Shown: in pieces, positions 8,720-17,518 of the stretch
Position numbering within the stretch: the first letter of the stretch is position 1
Layout of the letters: the number at the start of each line of letters is the position of its first letter
NCBI RefSeq assembly: GCF_018613315.1
Contig: NZ_JAGGQL010000001.1
Span: 1 to 64,000 of the forward strand
DNA: 64,000 bases
Source of the DNA: Bacillus sp. ISL-37
GTDB lineage: Bacteria > Bacillota > Bacilli > Bacillales > Cytobacillaceae
Direction of reading: 5' to 3'
Program-made: the position numbers and the translations under genes
Notes under the pieces: model-generated
Told to the model about the DNA's origin: nothing
The model's input: only the letters and a program-made list of their open reading frames with translations
Database searches by the model: none

Positions 8720-8745
8720 ACGGAGAATCAGCCTTGATTCTCCGT
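8720..8745 (-). other. 11-bp hairpin just after the aspB stop codon
   Basis: A perfect inverted repeat (8720-8730 with 8735-8745, loop GCCT) begins 8 bases after the aspB stop but is not followed by T residues on either strand. It may stabilise the aspB mRNA 3' end or form a composite terminator with the hairpin at 8644. Confidence 0.55.
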
Positions 8746-8753
8746 CTGATGAT

Positions 8754-9941
8754 TTAAGCCTTGCTTTCAACAAATTGATGAATTCTGCTGATTGCTTCCT
8801 CCAACTGTTCAAGGGATGTAGCGTATGACAGGCGCATATAGTCTGGAGCCCCAAACCCCGAGCCAGGAACTACCGCAACATTCGCTTCTGTCAGCAATAC
8901 TTCTGCAAACTCATCCACATCCTTGCAGCCCGTCATAAGAGCCGCTTCTTTTGCATTTGGGAAGAGGTAAAATGCTCCCTGAGGCTTTATACAGCTGATT
9001 CCCGGTATTTCATTCAGCTTGCCATGGATGATTTCAAGTCTTTCCTCAAACGCCGTACGCATTGTTTCTACAGCATCCTGGGACCCTGCGTAAGCTGCAA
9101 TCGTTGCATACTGGGCAGGTGTCGTTGGATTTGACGTGCTATGGCTTGCCAGGTCAGTCATTGCCTTGATAATTTTACTGTTACCAGCTGCATAACCGAT
9201 TCTCCAGCCTGTCATTGAATGGGACTTGGAAACACCGTTGATGATGATCGTCTGCTTTTTAAGCTCTTCTGAGAGTTCAGCAATTGAGATATGCTCAGCA
9301 TTTTCATAAATTAATTTTTCATAAATCTCATCAGAAATAATCAAGATACCCTTATCAAGACATACATCACCAAGAGCCTTCAATTCCTCTCTGGAATATA
9401 CCATTCCGGTAGGATTGCTCGGGGAATTGATGATGACCGCCTTTGTCTTGTCGGTGACCTTTTCCTTTAGTTGTTCAGGAGTTATTTTGAAGTTGTTCTG
9501 TTCAAGCCCTTCCACGTAGACAGGATTTCCTCCTGCAAGCTTCACCTGCTCAGGATAGCTGACCCAATAAGGAATCGGAATGATCACTTCGTCACCTTCA
9601 TCAAGAAGTACTTGGAACAGGGTGTACAAGCCATGCTTAGCGCCACTTGTTACGATGATTTCATTCAACTGATATTCAAGCCCTTGATCACCTTTTAACT
9701 TCACTGCGATTTCTTTTTTCAACTCCGGCAGACCGCCAGATGGTGTGTACTTAGTGAAACCCTCATTCATTGACTTAACAGCAGCATCAATAATATGCTG
9801 CGGCGTATTGAAGTCAGGTTCTCCCGCTCCTAGACCTATCACGTCTTTCCCTTGCGCCTTCAATTCTTTTGCTTTTGCGGTAATTGCCAAAGTTGATGAA
9901 GGAGTGAGTGCTCCCACTCTGCTGGCTAATTGGATCTCCAT
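8754..9941 (-). CDS. aspB: Aspartate aminotransferase
   Basis: A 395-residue fold-type I PLP enzyme interconverting aspartate/2-oxoglutarate and oxaloacetate/glutamate. Visible landmarks are NSPSNPTG (172-179), SDEIYEKL (203-210) and the PLP lysine K239 in GVSKSHSMTGWRIGY. The start at 9941 gives MEIQLASRV with AGGAGGT 6 bases upstream; the open frame extends further but without a ribosome site. It follows ypmA-ypmB as in B. subtilis, but the usual downstream asnS is missing and two hairpins occupy the gap to dnaD. Confidence 0.95.
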   Translation of the reverse strand: MEIQLASRVGALTPSSTLAITAKAKELKAQGKDVIGLGAGEPDFNTPQHIIDAAVKSMNEGFTKYTPSGGLPELKKEIAVKLKGDQGLEYQLNEIIVTSGAKHGLYTLFQVLLDEGDEVIIPIPYWVSYPEQVKLAGGNPVYVEGLEQNNFKITPEQLKEKVTDKTKAVIINSPSNPTGMVYSREELKALGDVCLDKGILIISDEIYEKLIYENAEHISIAELSEELKKQTIIINGVSKSHSMTGWRIGYAAGNSKIIKAMTDLASHSTSNPTTPAQYATIAAYAGSQDAVETMRTAFEERLEIIHGKLNEIPGISCIKPQGAFYLFPNAKEAALMTGCKDVDEFAEVLLTEANVAVVPGSGFGAPDYMRLSYATSLEQLEEAISRIHQFVESKA

Positions 9942-10041
9942 CCCTTTACCTCCTATTTTTTGCACGTGGCTATGATTGAATATTTAATAATATCGTATTG
10001 TCCAACATTTGATCTTGATTCAAAAATTTGCCGAATGAGAA

Positions 10042-10527
10042 TCACAAATTATCAATGGCCCTCAGTTTTTCACCTGTATCGAAATCGACATAATAATAAT
10101 TTATTGTGTCGTTGTTGTTTCGGTAAAAAATTTCCCATGCCGGCCTGTCCGTCTTTTGGATTCTAGCCATGCCGAGCCTTACTTCAATAATTTCATTCGG
10201 ATTTTTTTCCTGATATAGTTTATTTAAAGCTTCTTTTTTCGTGATACCATTTTTCGCATTTCTCGTGATGACTTCGCTGTTTTTTTCATTGATCCAAACA
10301 TAAACATCTTCCCGTTTTGCATTTTTTCCCGTCATCACATAATAAGTCTCTTCACCACTATACAAACTGAAGTTTGTAAAATCTGAAAGGTTAGTTTCTT
10401 CTGACGCAATTTGGACAGCCTCTTTTTCTGCTGCCTTCACTGGCTCAACCGCGTTTAAGTATACATTTACCAGAATCCCCACAATTGTAACAATAATGAG
10501 AATACTGAAAAATATCCATTTCTTCAC
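10042..10527 (-). CDS. ypmB: YpmB/TseB-like DUF5590 cell-wall elongation factor
   Basis: A 161-residue bitopic membrane protein: a short cytoplasmic start, one transmembrane helix (about 4-26), then an extracellular PepSY-like/DUF5590 domain. In B. subtilis this protein (renamed TseB) has been linked to cell-wall elongation and the transpeptidase PBP2A; that role is family knowledge, not visible here. It lies between ypmA and aspB, the conserved order. Confidence 0.87.
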   Translation of the reverse strand: MKKWIFFSILIIVTIVGILVNVYLNAVEPVKAAEKEAVQIASEETNLSDFTNFSLYSGEETYYVMTGKNAKREDVYVWINEKNSEVITRNAKNGITKKEALNKLYQEKNPNEIIEVRLGMARIQKTDRPAWEIFYRNNNDTINYYYVDFDTGEKLRAIDNL

Positions 10528-10599
10528 ATGTATCCCCTTCTTTATGTATGCTCAATTCAATGCTTTTACATATATTAATCAAGACAGCAGCTTAATTAA

Positions 10600-10770
10600 T
10601 CAAGTGCGATAAATGGTGAAAATTGCTTTTTCTTTATCATCCTGATCCAATGCAAGACCGAACATGAGGTCATCACGCTTTAAAGTCCTGTTTAGTGCAT
10701 CTACAATTTTATACAAATCAGGACTATTCTGGATCTTTACTGTCGATACTACTTCAATTTTGCTTTCCAT
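10600..10770 (-). CDS. ypmA: YpmA, DUF4264 family protein
   Basis: A 56-residue soluble protein starting MESKIEVVSTVKIQ, of the YpmA/DUF4264 family, function unknown. Start at 10770 follows GAGAGGAAG; the longer open frame has no ribosome site. It heads the ypmA-ypmB-aspB run. Confidence 0.85.
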   Translation of the reverse strand: MESKIEVVSTVKIQNSPDLYKIVDALNRTLKRDDLMFGLALDQDDKEKAIFTIYRT

Positions 10771-10931
10771 GCCCGCTTCCTCTCCTCTCACACAATTTTT
10801 GTCATCTATATATGAGCGTTCAGCTGGCAACAATACAATTAACACCACTCATTATATCAGGAGATGGTCCTCACTGGTAAGAGTATTGCTGACACACAAA
10901 AAAACTTTTCTAGTCCAAACATCAAAAATGG

Positions 10932-10955
10932 CTGCGCAAAATATGCGCAGTTTTT
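10932..10955. terminator. Hairpin terminator between the MBL-fold gene and ypmA
   Basis: A 7-bp stem (CTGCGCA 10932-10938 with TGCGCAG 10944-10950). TTTTT follows directly on the plus strand and CCATTTTT on the minus strand. The only adjacent upstream gene is the minus-strand MBL-fold gene. Confidence 0.55.
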
Positions 10956-11000
10956 CTTTAGCCCGTTTTATGATTTTCGGGACCTACATCCAATTAATTA

Positions 11001-11831
11001 TTACTCTTCACTCAAGATTGTAATGACATCATAGGTTGAATCTGTAAGCTTAATTGTAACAGTACCATGCTGCTTTGTGAAATAAACATCAATCCAGGCT
11101 TCATGCAGCATCTCAACTAAATCCGGATCAGGTTTAACTGAATTTGATTTGAAGATGACTGCTAGCTGAGGGTCTAGATGCTCGATCAGCAAATCTGAAA
11201 AAGAACCTTTTGCAGCAAAAAACGGCAATTTGACAATATTGACATTCTTCAATGGTTCTGCAAGAAATGCTTGTTCAGAAGCATGACTAGCTGAACTAAC
11301 ATAAAAAATTTGATGATGAAAAAATTGAAAAGAAATATCTGTGCCTTCATTCTCTTCACTGCCATCGAAAATGACTTCTGCAGTCAAACCTGGCATTAGC
11401 TTTAACAAATCTCCCTGCTTCCAGCTTTGAACTTTCACTTCAGTCGGGATTGTGACTCCTGCCAAAACCTGATTACCAGCTTTCCCTGTAAATATCCTGC
11501 GGACATTATATTTTTGGATTATTTGATCGAGGTTTTCCTGCCCAGCATTCGCCGTCAAAATAATCGTCGATAAATCATTTACATGAAAAAGAGCAAGCAG
11601 CCGCTCAAGCTCTTTGATTGTGCCAGTGCCACCAGTATTCACTAGTATATTCTCGCCATTAGCATGCTGAATCAGTGCGGCCTCTCCATCGCTTATTGCT
11701 AAGAATGTAAAAGCCAATTCGTTTCTTTTCAGATTGACATCTACCCCTTCAACCTCAACGGGAGCAGAAGGAGATTCATAAGGGAAATAATACCAATTCA
11801 TAAATGCCAGGATTGCTAATAACAGCTTCAT
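11001..11831 (-). CDS. ComEC-like metallo-beta-lactamase-fold protein lacking the metal motif
   Basis: A 276-residue protein with an N-terminal hydrophobic segment (about 3-15), so probably exported or membrane-anchored. The body resembles the extracytoplasmic metallo-beta-lactamase domain of ComEC/Rec2. ISDGEAALIQHANGENILVN corresponds to the usual GQGDAxLI...GxxILID start, and a late segment near PQLAVIF corresponds to the typical LKVxHHGSxxS region. The HxHxDH metal signature is absent: the equivalent place reads ILTANAGQENLDQI. Catalysis by the usual di-zinc mechanism is therefore unlikely. Start at 11831 follows GGAGGAG by 5 bases. I know no counterpart between dinG and ypmA in B. subtilis; function unknown. 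Confidence 0.75.
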   Translation of the reverse strand: MKLLLAILAFMNWYYFPYESPSAPVEVEGVDVNLKRNELAFTFLAISDGEAALIQHANGENILVNTGGTGTIKELERLLALFHVNDLSTIILTANAGQENLDQIIQKYNVRRIFTGKAGNQVLAGVTIPTEVKVQSWKQGDLLKLMPGLTAEVIFDGSEENEGTDISFQFFHHQIFYVSSASHASEQAFLAEPLKNVNIVKLPFFAAKGSFSDLLIEHLDPQLAVIFKSNSVKPDPDLVEMLHEAWIDVYFTKQHGTVTIKLTDSTYDVITILSEE

Positions 11832-11902
11832 GTACACTCCTCCAATTACTTCTAGCTTTAGAGTGCGTCATTTAGCTGAAATTATAAAAAGCTTTTAAAA
11901 AA

Positions 11903-12086
11903 AGGCTGTTTGTAAAGATTGTTGTTAAAATCCTAAAGCCGATTTTAACGTGATATATACTCATTTTGCATGTCGGTATTAAGCTTGCATGCTCTTTTCT
12001 CATAAGAAGCGTCAACTCTACGAGGGAATTTAGGTAATTCACTCCAATTTTGTATTCAATAGCAACAAATTTTGAGAAAAGAGCCT
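11903..12086 (-). repeat. MITE-like 185-bp repeat, copy A
   Basis: Ends read AGGCTG at the left and GAGCCT at the right. A 9-bp hairpin (11924-11932 with 11941-11949) and a 12-bp long-range inverted repeat (GCTCTTTTCTCA with TGAGAAAAGAGC) are shared with copies B-D. Its right end lies 40 bases from the dinG stop. No coding potential. Confidence 0.85.
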
Positions 12087-12125
12087 AAAAAAAGAAGTTC
12101 AATGTTGGTCTTTCGCGCAACAGTT

Positions 12126-14921
12126 CTACAGCCAATCATGAATCATGTCGACTATTTCTGTTATAGATCTTTTTTCAACTGGAACGCCAGGTACCGATTG
12201 TAAAAAAGCACTTCCGTATGATGTGGTAACAAGCCTTCGATCAAAGATTAGAATCAGGCCTCTATCGTTTGAGGTACGGATTAGTCTTCCAAAGCCTTGT
12301 TTAAATCTCAGGACGGCTTCAGGGAGGGACAATTCAGAGAAAGGGCTGCCACCGTTTTCCTTGATCAAAGCACACTTTGCAGCTGTTATTGGTTCATCTG
12401 GTGGTGTAAATGGAAGCCTCACGATTATTAAGCATGATAGATCCTCACCCGGAATATCAACACCCTCCCAGAAACTGCTGGTCCCGAATAAAATGGCTTT
12501 ATCGAACCGTTTGAAGTTCCTGGTAAGTCTTGTCCTGCTGCCTGCAGTAATCCCCTGGGCAATTAAAATAAACTCTTCAAGCAGGCCGCTCTCCTTGATT
12601 AGCTCATAAGACTTTTTCAGCATCTCATGAGAAGTGAACAAAATCAGCATCCGGCCTTTAGTTGCTTCTGCAATCGAGATGATATGTTCCGTAATGGCCG
12701 CGACATAGTCATCATTAGAAACAGACTTAATATCCGGCAAGTCATCAGGCACAATGAGCTTGACCTGAGACTCATAGGAAAATGGCGATGGAATTTGCTT
12801 TTCCATCAGTGTAGTTCGCAGTCCCAATTCCTTTTTGACAAACGTGAAGGAATTATTAACAGAGAGGGTTGCAGATGTAACAACTACACTTCTTTTTTTC
12901 GCAAAAAATTGTTCTGCCAAATAATCAGATACATAAACAGGGCGGGAAAAAATTGTCGTTGAATTTTGCAAAGCCCTCATATCTGCCTCAATCCATCTCA
13001 CATATCCGCTTTCGTCCATAAAAAGGGTTCTAGCCGTAATACGGATTTTTTCCAAATCTTCTGTAACCGAAACAACCTCTTCAAGGATTGATTGCTGCAC
13101 GCCTGTATAACGATGAGGGCTTTTTCCCGCCTCATCCAGCCTTCCTTCCAGAGCGGTGATTAAATCCTTTAAGTGGAAATAAAACCTTTCTGCGGTTGTT
13201 TTCAATGCAGTCCATATCCGGTTATCTTTGTCCGGAACCATGCTTGCATTCAATTTGCTTCCATAAGATTTATTCTTCAACGCTTTTCTTGCATAAGTTC
13301 CTGCAAGCTTGAAGAGTTCTTCTGTTTCATATACCAAATCAGATATCAACTGATTGATTTCAAATGTATGAAGCCTGCTGCTTCCCAGATCGCCGTTATT
13401 ATTGTTCAGCAATGTCTCCAACTTATAGAATAACTGGTTTTGGTCATATAAACCAAGCTGATTAAGTACTAGCCTGACAGCCAGATAATCCAGTGACTTG
13501 CCAAAATACTTTCCTGCCGCCTTTTCGAATTGATGACCTTCATCAAGTACTGCATAGTCATAATTCGGCAGCGGGCCCTTCTCTGAAACAAGGTCGGCTA
13601 GCAGCATTGAATGGTTAGTGATCAAAATATCCGCATTATGCGCTTTTTCGATTGCCCTTTGATAAAAATCATAATCCTCCCAGTGCTTCGTCTTGAGGAA
13701 AAGCGCGCGTTCATTTTTCACTTTACTCCAGAAGAGCATGCCCCCGCTAGATAAATTGAGTTCATCATAGTCACCAGTTTCTGTTTGCGTAAGCCAAACA
13801 AGGATCTGCATTTTAGTAAGGGCTGTATCGTAATTCTCTTCTACCTCCCTCAGGGAGTGCTCAAACCGGGCCATGCTGATATAATTGTTCCTGCCTTTAA
13901 TCAACGATGCATTTATGGTTGTTCCCAATACCTGGCCCAGTTTTTGAATGTCATTGAATAACAGCTGTTCCTGAAGCTGTGTTGTGTAGGTACTGATTAC
14001 AACCGGATTATTACTCTCCAATGAAAAAATTGCTGCTGGGATCAAATAACCAAGGGACTTTCCTACACCCGTTCCCGCTTCAACCAAAGCATGGCCATTC
14101 TTTGAGAATGCTTCACGAACGCAGTCCATCATCTCGAACTGTCCATGCCTGATCTCATAGCCAGTAAATGCCTTTTGAAGTAAAGACATCTTTTCCTCCA
14201 CTGATTCTGGATACGCAATAGCACTTTGGTTAACTTTGCGGATCGCCGCTCTCTTTTTCAAGGCAATCCCACGGTAAACCTCGATATCTTCAGGTAAAAC
14301 CTCAAGTCTGCTCTCCTTCACACTCAATACATCATCAAAAATTAAGTGGAGGTCGCTCTTAAGCCCCTCTGAAAGCTTTGCCAGTTCCTTGACTGTGACC
14401 AAAGGCAACGCTTTTATATCCTCAAGCATGATCAGAAGCAACTCTGCCGTCACTTGAGCATCACTATCGGCCTGGTGAGGGCGGTCATGGTGCAAACCTT
14501 CCCTTGCGGCCAAATCAGTCAGTTTATAACTGTCAGCAGTCGGATACAGGATTCTTGCCATTTCCACGGTATCTATAACAGGACCATAAAAACCTTCCTG
14601 TCCTGAATTTAATAATTCTTCTTGTAAAAAGGAAAGATCAAATAAGACATTATGAGCCACAAAATAAGCATCTTCAAGCATATCAGAAACCTGCGGAGCG
14701 ATTTCCTCAAATAATGGAGCATCCTTCACCATTGAATCAGAAATACCGGTCAACTCTTCAATGAATGCAGGAATCTCCTGCAATGGATTGACAAGCGAGG
14801 AAAATCGGCCAGTAATTTTTCCATCCTCAATGATCACTGCTCCAAATTGTATAATACGGTCACCCTTTTTAGGGGAATTGCCCGTTGTTTCTAGATCTAC
14901 AACCACAAATTTTTGGCTCAT
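12126..14921 (-). CDS. dinG: DinG family 3'-5' exonuclease/helicase
   Basis: A 931-residue fusion. The N-terminal DEDDh exonuclease domain (1-165) has the full set D9, E11 (VDLETTG), D95, H149 and D154. The superfamily 2 XPD-like helicase domain (about 250-931) has Walker A GTGVGKS (282-288) and a DEGH box near 455. The E. coli DinG iron-sulfur cysteines are not present: no cysteine lies between Walker A and the DEGH box. That is the Gram-positive type, where S. aureus DinG was shown to act as a nuclease. A role in DNA repair is inferred from the family. It lies between panD and the MBL-fold gene. Confidence 0.93.
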   Translation of the reverse strand: MSQKFVVVDLETTGNSPKKGDRIIQFGAVIIEDGKITGRFSSLVNPLQEIPAFIEELTGISDSMVKDAPLFEEIAPQVSDMLEDAYFVAHNVLFDLSFLQEELLNSGQEGFYGPVIDTVEMARILYPTADSYKLTDLAAREGLHHDRPHQADSDAQVTAELLLIMLEDIKALPLVTVKELAKLSEGLKSDLHLIFDDVLSVKESRLEVLPEDIEVYRGIALKKRAAIRKVNQSAIAYPESVEEKMSLLQKAFTGYEIRHGQFEMMDCVREAFSKNGHALVEAGTGVGKSLGYLIPAAIFSLESNNPVVISTYTTQLQEQLLFNDIQKLGQVLGTTINASLIKGRNNYISMARFEHSLREVEENYDTALTKMQILVWLTQTETGDYDELNLSSGGMLFWSKVKNERALFLKTKHWEDYDFYQRAIEKAHNADILITNHSMLLADLVSEKGPLPNYDYAVLDEGHQFEKAAGKYFGKSLDYLAVRLVLNQLGLYDQNQLFYKLETLLNNNNGDLGSSRLHTFEINQLISDLVYETEELFKLAGTYARKALKNKSYGSKLNASMVPDKDNRIWTALKTTAERFYFHLKDLITALEGRLDEAGKSPHRYTGVQQSILEEVVSVTEDLEKIRITARTLFMDESGYVRWIEADMRALQNSTTIFSRPVYVSDYLAEQFFAKKRSVVVTSATLSVNNSFTFVKKELGLRTTLMEKQIPSPFSYESQVKLIVPDDLPDIKSVSNDDYVAAITEHIISIAEATKGRMLILFTSHEMLKKSYELIKESGLLEEFILIAQGITAGSRTRLTRNFKRFDKAILFGTSSFWEGVDIPGEDLSCLIIVRLPFTPPDEPITAAKCALIKENGGSPFSELSLPEAVLRFKQGFGRLIRTSNDRGLILIFDRRLVTTSYGSAFLQSVPGVPVEKRSITEIVDMIHDWL

Positions 14922-15151
14922 TCTTCAATACACCTCTAACATTCAGTCAAACAAAAACGTATCATAAAAAATGCGAAAGTGAAAGCGGGATAGTGTCTGT
15001 ATCGTCCCATCTATTAGATTCAATACTTATAGTCCTGCTTATATTATTGCCATTCTAAAAACTTTTGGATATCTTTTTGTCGTTGTTTATCCTTTTGTAT
15101 ACACATTCTTACACCAAAGAGCGTTCTTGAGATTTGCTTAAGAACTGTATG

Positions 15152-15179
15152 AAAAAACTCCCGATAGTACGGGAGTTTT
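15152..15179 (-). terminator. Terminator of the panBCD operon
   Basis: A 10-bp stem (15170-15179 with 15154-15163), loop of 6, with the minus strand ending in a T-run. It starts 7 bases after the panD stop. Confidence 0.85.
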
Positions 15180-15185
15180 CTTGTT

Positions 15186-15572
15186 TTATAGGAATACCGT
15201 TCTTTCAGGTTCAGCATGAAGCATTTCTACAATACGGTTGTTCTCATCCATCAACGCTACTTTTGGCTGGTGAGACGGAATCTTCTCTTCAGAGACAAGC
15301 GCATAGGAAATGATGATCACAACGTCACCTTCATGCACTAGACGGGCTGCTGCACCGTTCAGGCACACTACTCCGCTTCCTCTTTCCCCCGGAATAATAT
15401 AAGTTTCGAAACGCGCGCCATTATTATTATTGACAATTTGAACCTTTTCATTAGCTACCATTCCGACTGCGTCCAGAATATCGCTGTCGATCGTGATGCT
15501 GCCGACATAGTTCAAATTGGCTTCAGTTACTCTTGCTCGATGTATTTTAGCATTCATCATGGTGCGGAACAT
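15186..15572 (-). CDS. panD: Aspartate 1-decarboxylase proenzyme
   Basis: A 128-residue pyruvoyl-dependent enzyme converting L-aspartate to beta-alanine for pantothenate. The self-cleavage site is visible as YVGSIT, with Gly24-Ser25 giving the pyruvoyl group. [17 protein letters not shown] and [10 protein letters not shown] complete the active site. The length is standard. It is the last gene of panB-panC-panD, 23 bases after panC, and is followed by a terminator. Confidence 0.97.
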   Translation of the reverse strand: MFRTMMNAKIHRARVTEANLNYVGSITIDSDILDAVGMVANEKVQIVNNNNGARFETYIIPGERGSGVVCLNGAAARLVHEGDVVIIISYALVSEEKIPSHQPKVALMDENNRIVEMLHAEPERTVFL

Positions 15573-15595
15573 GGAATATAATCCCCCTATATAAG

Positions 15596-16450
15596 TTATT
15601 CTACCTCTAAATCTATAATGGTATTGTCAATCAGTCTTGCTTTCGAGAACTTCACCGCAAGAGCAATGATCACTTTACCCTTCAAAGTATCCAATTCCCC
15701 CAGTTCAGGATAGGAATAGATCTCCACATAATCAACTGTACCTGTCGTATTCTCATGGATATGATGTTTCATCATTCCAACAAGTTCTTCAGGATTTCTT
15801 AAGCCTCTCTCAATGGCGAGTCTCGCCATCTCCAGACTTCTGCTAAGTTCAACTGCCTGCTGTCTTTCATCTTCACTTAAATAGACATTTCTCGAACTTT
15901 TTGCAAGTCCATCTTCTTCACGTACTGTTTCAACTGGAATCAATTCTATCGGAAAATTGAAATCCTCGATCAGGCCATCGACCACTGCGACCTGCTGGGC
16001 ATCCTTGAGGCCAAAATATGCCCTCGTTGGCTGGATGATATTAAACAGCTTGATTAAGACAGTCGCTACTCCGTCAAAATGCCCAGGCCTTGATTTGCCG
16101 CAAAGGACATTTGTCCGGTCAACAACCGATACTTTTACCGAAGCATTTTCTGGATACATTTCTTCAGCAGAAGGATAGAAGATAAAATCTATCCCCTGAT
16201 CCTCCGCAATGTTATGGTCGCGTTCAAAATCACGTGGATAGGCATCCAGATCCTCCGTAGGACCGAATTGAAGGGGATTCACGAAGATGCTCAGGACAAC
16301 AACGTCATTCTCTGGACGCGCCCTCTTCATCAATGATATATGGCCTTCATGCAGAAAACCCATGGTTGGTACATAACCAATGGATTTACCTTCAGATTTT
16401 ACTTTTTGCATCTGTTCCTGCATCTCGTTGATTGTTCTTATGATTTTCAT
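15596..16450 (-). CDS. panC: Pantothenate synthetase
   Basis: A 284-residue ATP-dependent ligase joining pantoate and beta-alanine. The nucleotidyltransferase HIGH-like motif is in [15 protein letters not shown], with [19 protein letters not shown] and the KSSRNVYLS loop (KMSKS equivalent) further on. It overlaps the end of panB by 4 bases (ATGA), with GGGGGGAAAG as ribosome site inside panB. Confidence 0.97.
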   Translation of the reverse strand: MKIIRTINEMQEQMQKVKSEGKSIGYVPTMGFLHEGHISLMKRARPENDVVVLSIFVNPLQFGPTEDLDAYPRDFERDHNIAEDQGIDFIFYPSAEEMYPENASVKVSVVDRTNVLCGKSRPGHFDGVATVLIKLFNIIQPTRAYFGLKDAQQVAVVDGLIEDFNFPIELIPVETVREEDGLAKSSRNVYLSEDERQQAVELSRSLEMARLAIERGLRNPEELVGMMKHHIHENTTGTVDYVEIYSYPELGELDTLKGKVIIALAVKFSKARLIDNTIIDLEVE

Positions 16451-17283
16451 TCTTTCCCCCCATACAATGCCTGCAATTCTTCTTCCTTCATGGTAAAGCT
16501 ATGTTTATCTTCTGGGAAAGCCTTATGCCTTACTTCTGAAACATAGGCACTGAGCCCGGAAGAGATTAGTTCATTTACATTCGTGTATTGTTTCACGAAC
16601 TTCGGTACCCTGTCCACACCATAGGTGATGATATCATGGTATACAAGCACCTGTCCGTCAACCTCTGCTCCAGCTCCGATACCAATCGTCGGAATCGTGA
16701 GGGCCTGGCTGACCTGTTCAGCAAGCTGTTTAGGGACACATTCCAACACAACAGCAAAGGCACCTGCCTCTTCGCATTTTTTTGCGTCATCAATTAATTT
16801 CTTTGCCGCATCAGCGCTTTTCCCCTGGACTTTATATCCACCGAGTACCCCGACAGACTGCGGAGTGAGGCCAAGATGTGCTACTACGGGAACTCCTGCC
16901 TTCGTCAGTGCGTTTATATGGTCAATGACCTCATCAGCACCTTCTAATTTCACAGCGTTTGCCCCTGTTTCCTGCATGATTCTCGCACTGTTTATAAGCG
17001 TGTCCTTAATCGACAGATGATAACTCATAAATGGCAAATCGACAACAATGAATGTATTGCCTGCTCCTCGCCTGACAGCTTTTGAATGGTGGATCATGTC
17101 CTCCATTGTCACTGGTATAGTCGAGTCATAGCCGAGCACGACCATTCCAAGGGAATCGCCTACAAGGATTAAATCAGCTTCAGCCTGTTCGGCATGCTTG
17201 GCTGAAGGATAATCATAGGCTGTCACCATAACGATCTTGTTGCCTGTTTGCTTCATTTTCAAGAAATCAGTTGTTTGTTTCAT
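16447..17283 (-). CDS. panB: 3-methyl-2-oxobutanoate hydroxymethyltransferase
   Basis: A 278-residue TIM-barrel enzyme that adds a hydroxymethyl group from methylene-tetrahydrofolate to 2-oxoisovalerate, the first committed step to pantothenate. Landmarks: [29 protein letters not shown] (metal ligand Asp), and [16 protein letters not shown] precedes the ATG. A leader with a promoter and a hairpin terminator lies upstream, pointing to attenuation. Confidence 0.97.
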   Translation of the reverse strand: MKQTTDFLKMKQTGNKIVMVTAYDYPSAKHAEQAEADLILVGDSLGMVVLGYDSTIPVTMEDMIHHSKAVRRGAGNTFIVVDLPFMSYHLSIKDTLINSARIMQETGANAVKLEGADEVIDHINALTKAGVPVVAHLGLTPQSVGVLGGYKVQGKSADAAKKLIDDAKKCEEAGAFAVVLECVPKQLAEQVSQALTIPTIGIGAGAEVDGQVLVYHDIITYGVDRVPKFVKQYTNVNELISSGLSAYVSEVRHKAFPEDKHSFTMKEEELQALYGGKE

Positions 17284-17493
17284 TTTCGTTCCTCCCTTTT
17301 TCTGAAGAGGAGATAAAACAATCCATCAATGCCAGACACTAAAAAAGGGCCCATCTATGCCAGAAGGACCCTTTGAAGCCTGTACTTGTTTCATCCCTCT
17401 GTCCCAGTCCGCTACCGGATCCAGGCAGAATTATTTTTTTATAAAATACATCAACAAGGTGCAGTTCTCTCGATACCGCCCAGATTGATTATA
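17284..17493 (-). promoter_or_regulatory. panB leader, candidate attenuator/riboswitch
   Basis: A leader of about 190-200 bases between a sigma-A-like promoter and panB. It contains a potential long hairpin with GCCTG/CAGGC at its base, then the terminator-like stem at 17345-17373, then the ribosome site. Leaders of pantothenate operons are known to carry the structured 'pan' RNA motif. I cannot confirm this leader matches that motif from sequence alone. Confidence 0.4.
17341..17374 (-). terminator. Leader terminator upstream of panB
   Basis: On the minus strand AAGGGTCC (17373-17366) pairs with GGGCCCTT (17352-17345), one G-U pair, followed by a T-run. It sits about 60 bases before the panB start, downstream of the promoter, so it would act within the leader. 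Confidence 0.6.
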
Positions 17494-17516
17494 GCAAAAG
17501 ACTGCTTTTTTGGCTA
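17488..17516 (-). promoter_or_regulatory. Probable sigma-A promoter of panBCD
   Basis: Minus-strand TATAAT (17493-17488) lies 17 bases from TAGCCA (17516-17511), a weak -35 (4 of 6). It abuts the 130-bp repeat. Confidence 0.45.
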
Positions 17517-17518
17517 CA

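Noticed and set aside
12145-12609. Plus-strand frame (154 codons) opposite dinG
   Set aside because: Antisense shadow of the DinG helicase domain.
15123-15145. Inverted repeat GTTCTTGA/TTAAGAAC between panD and dinG considered as an SOS (LexA) box for dinG
   Set aside because: It lacks the Bacillus CGAACnnnnGTTCG pattern, its 7-base centre is wrong, and it lies far from the dinG start.
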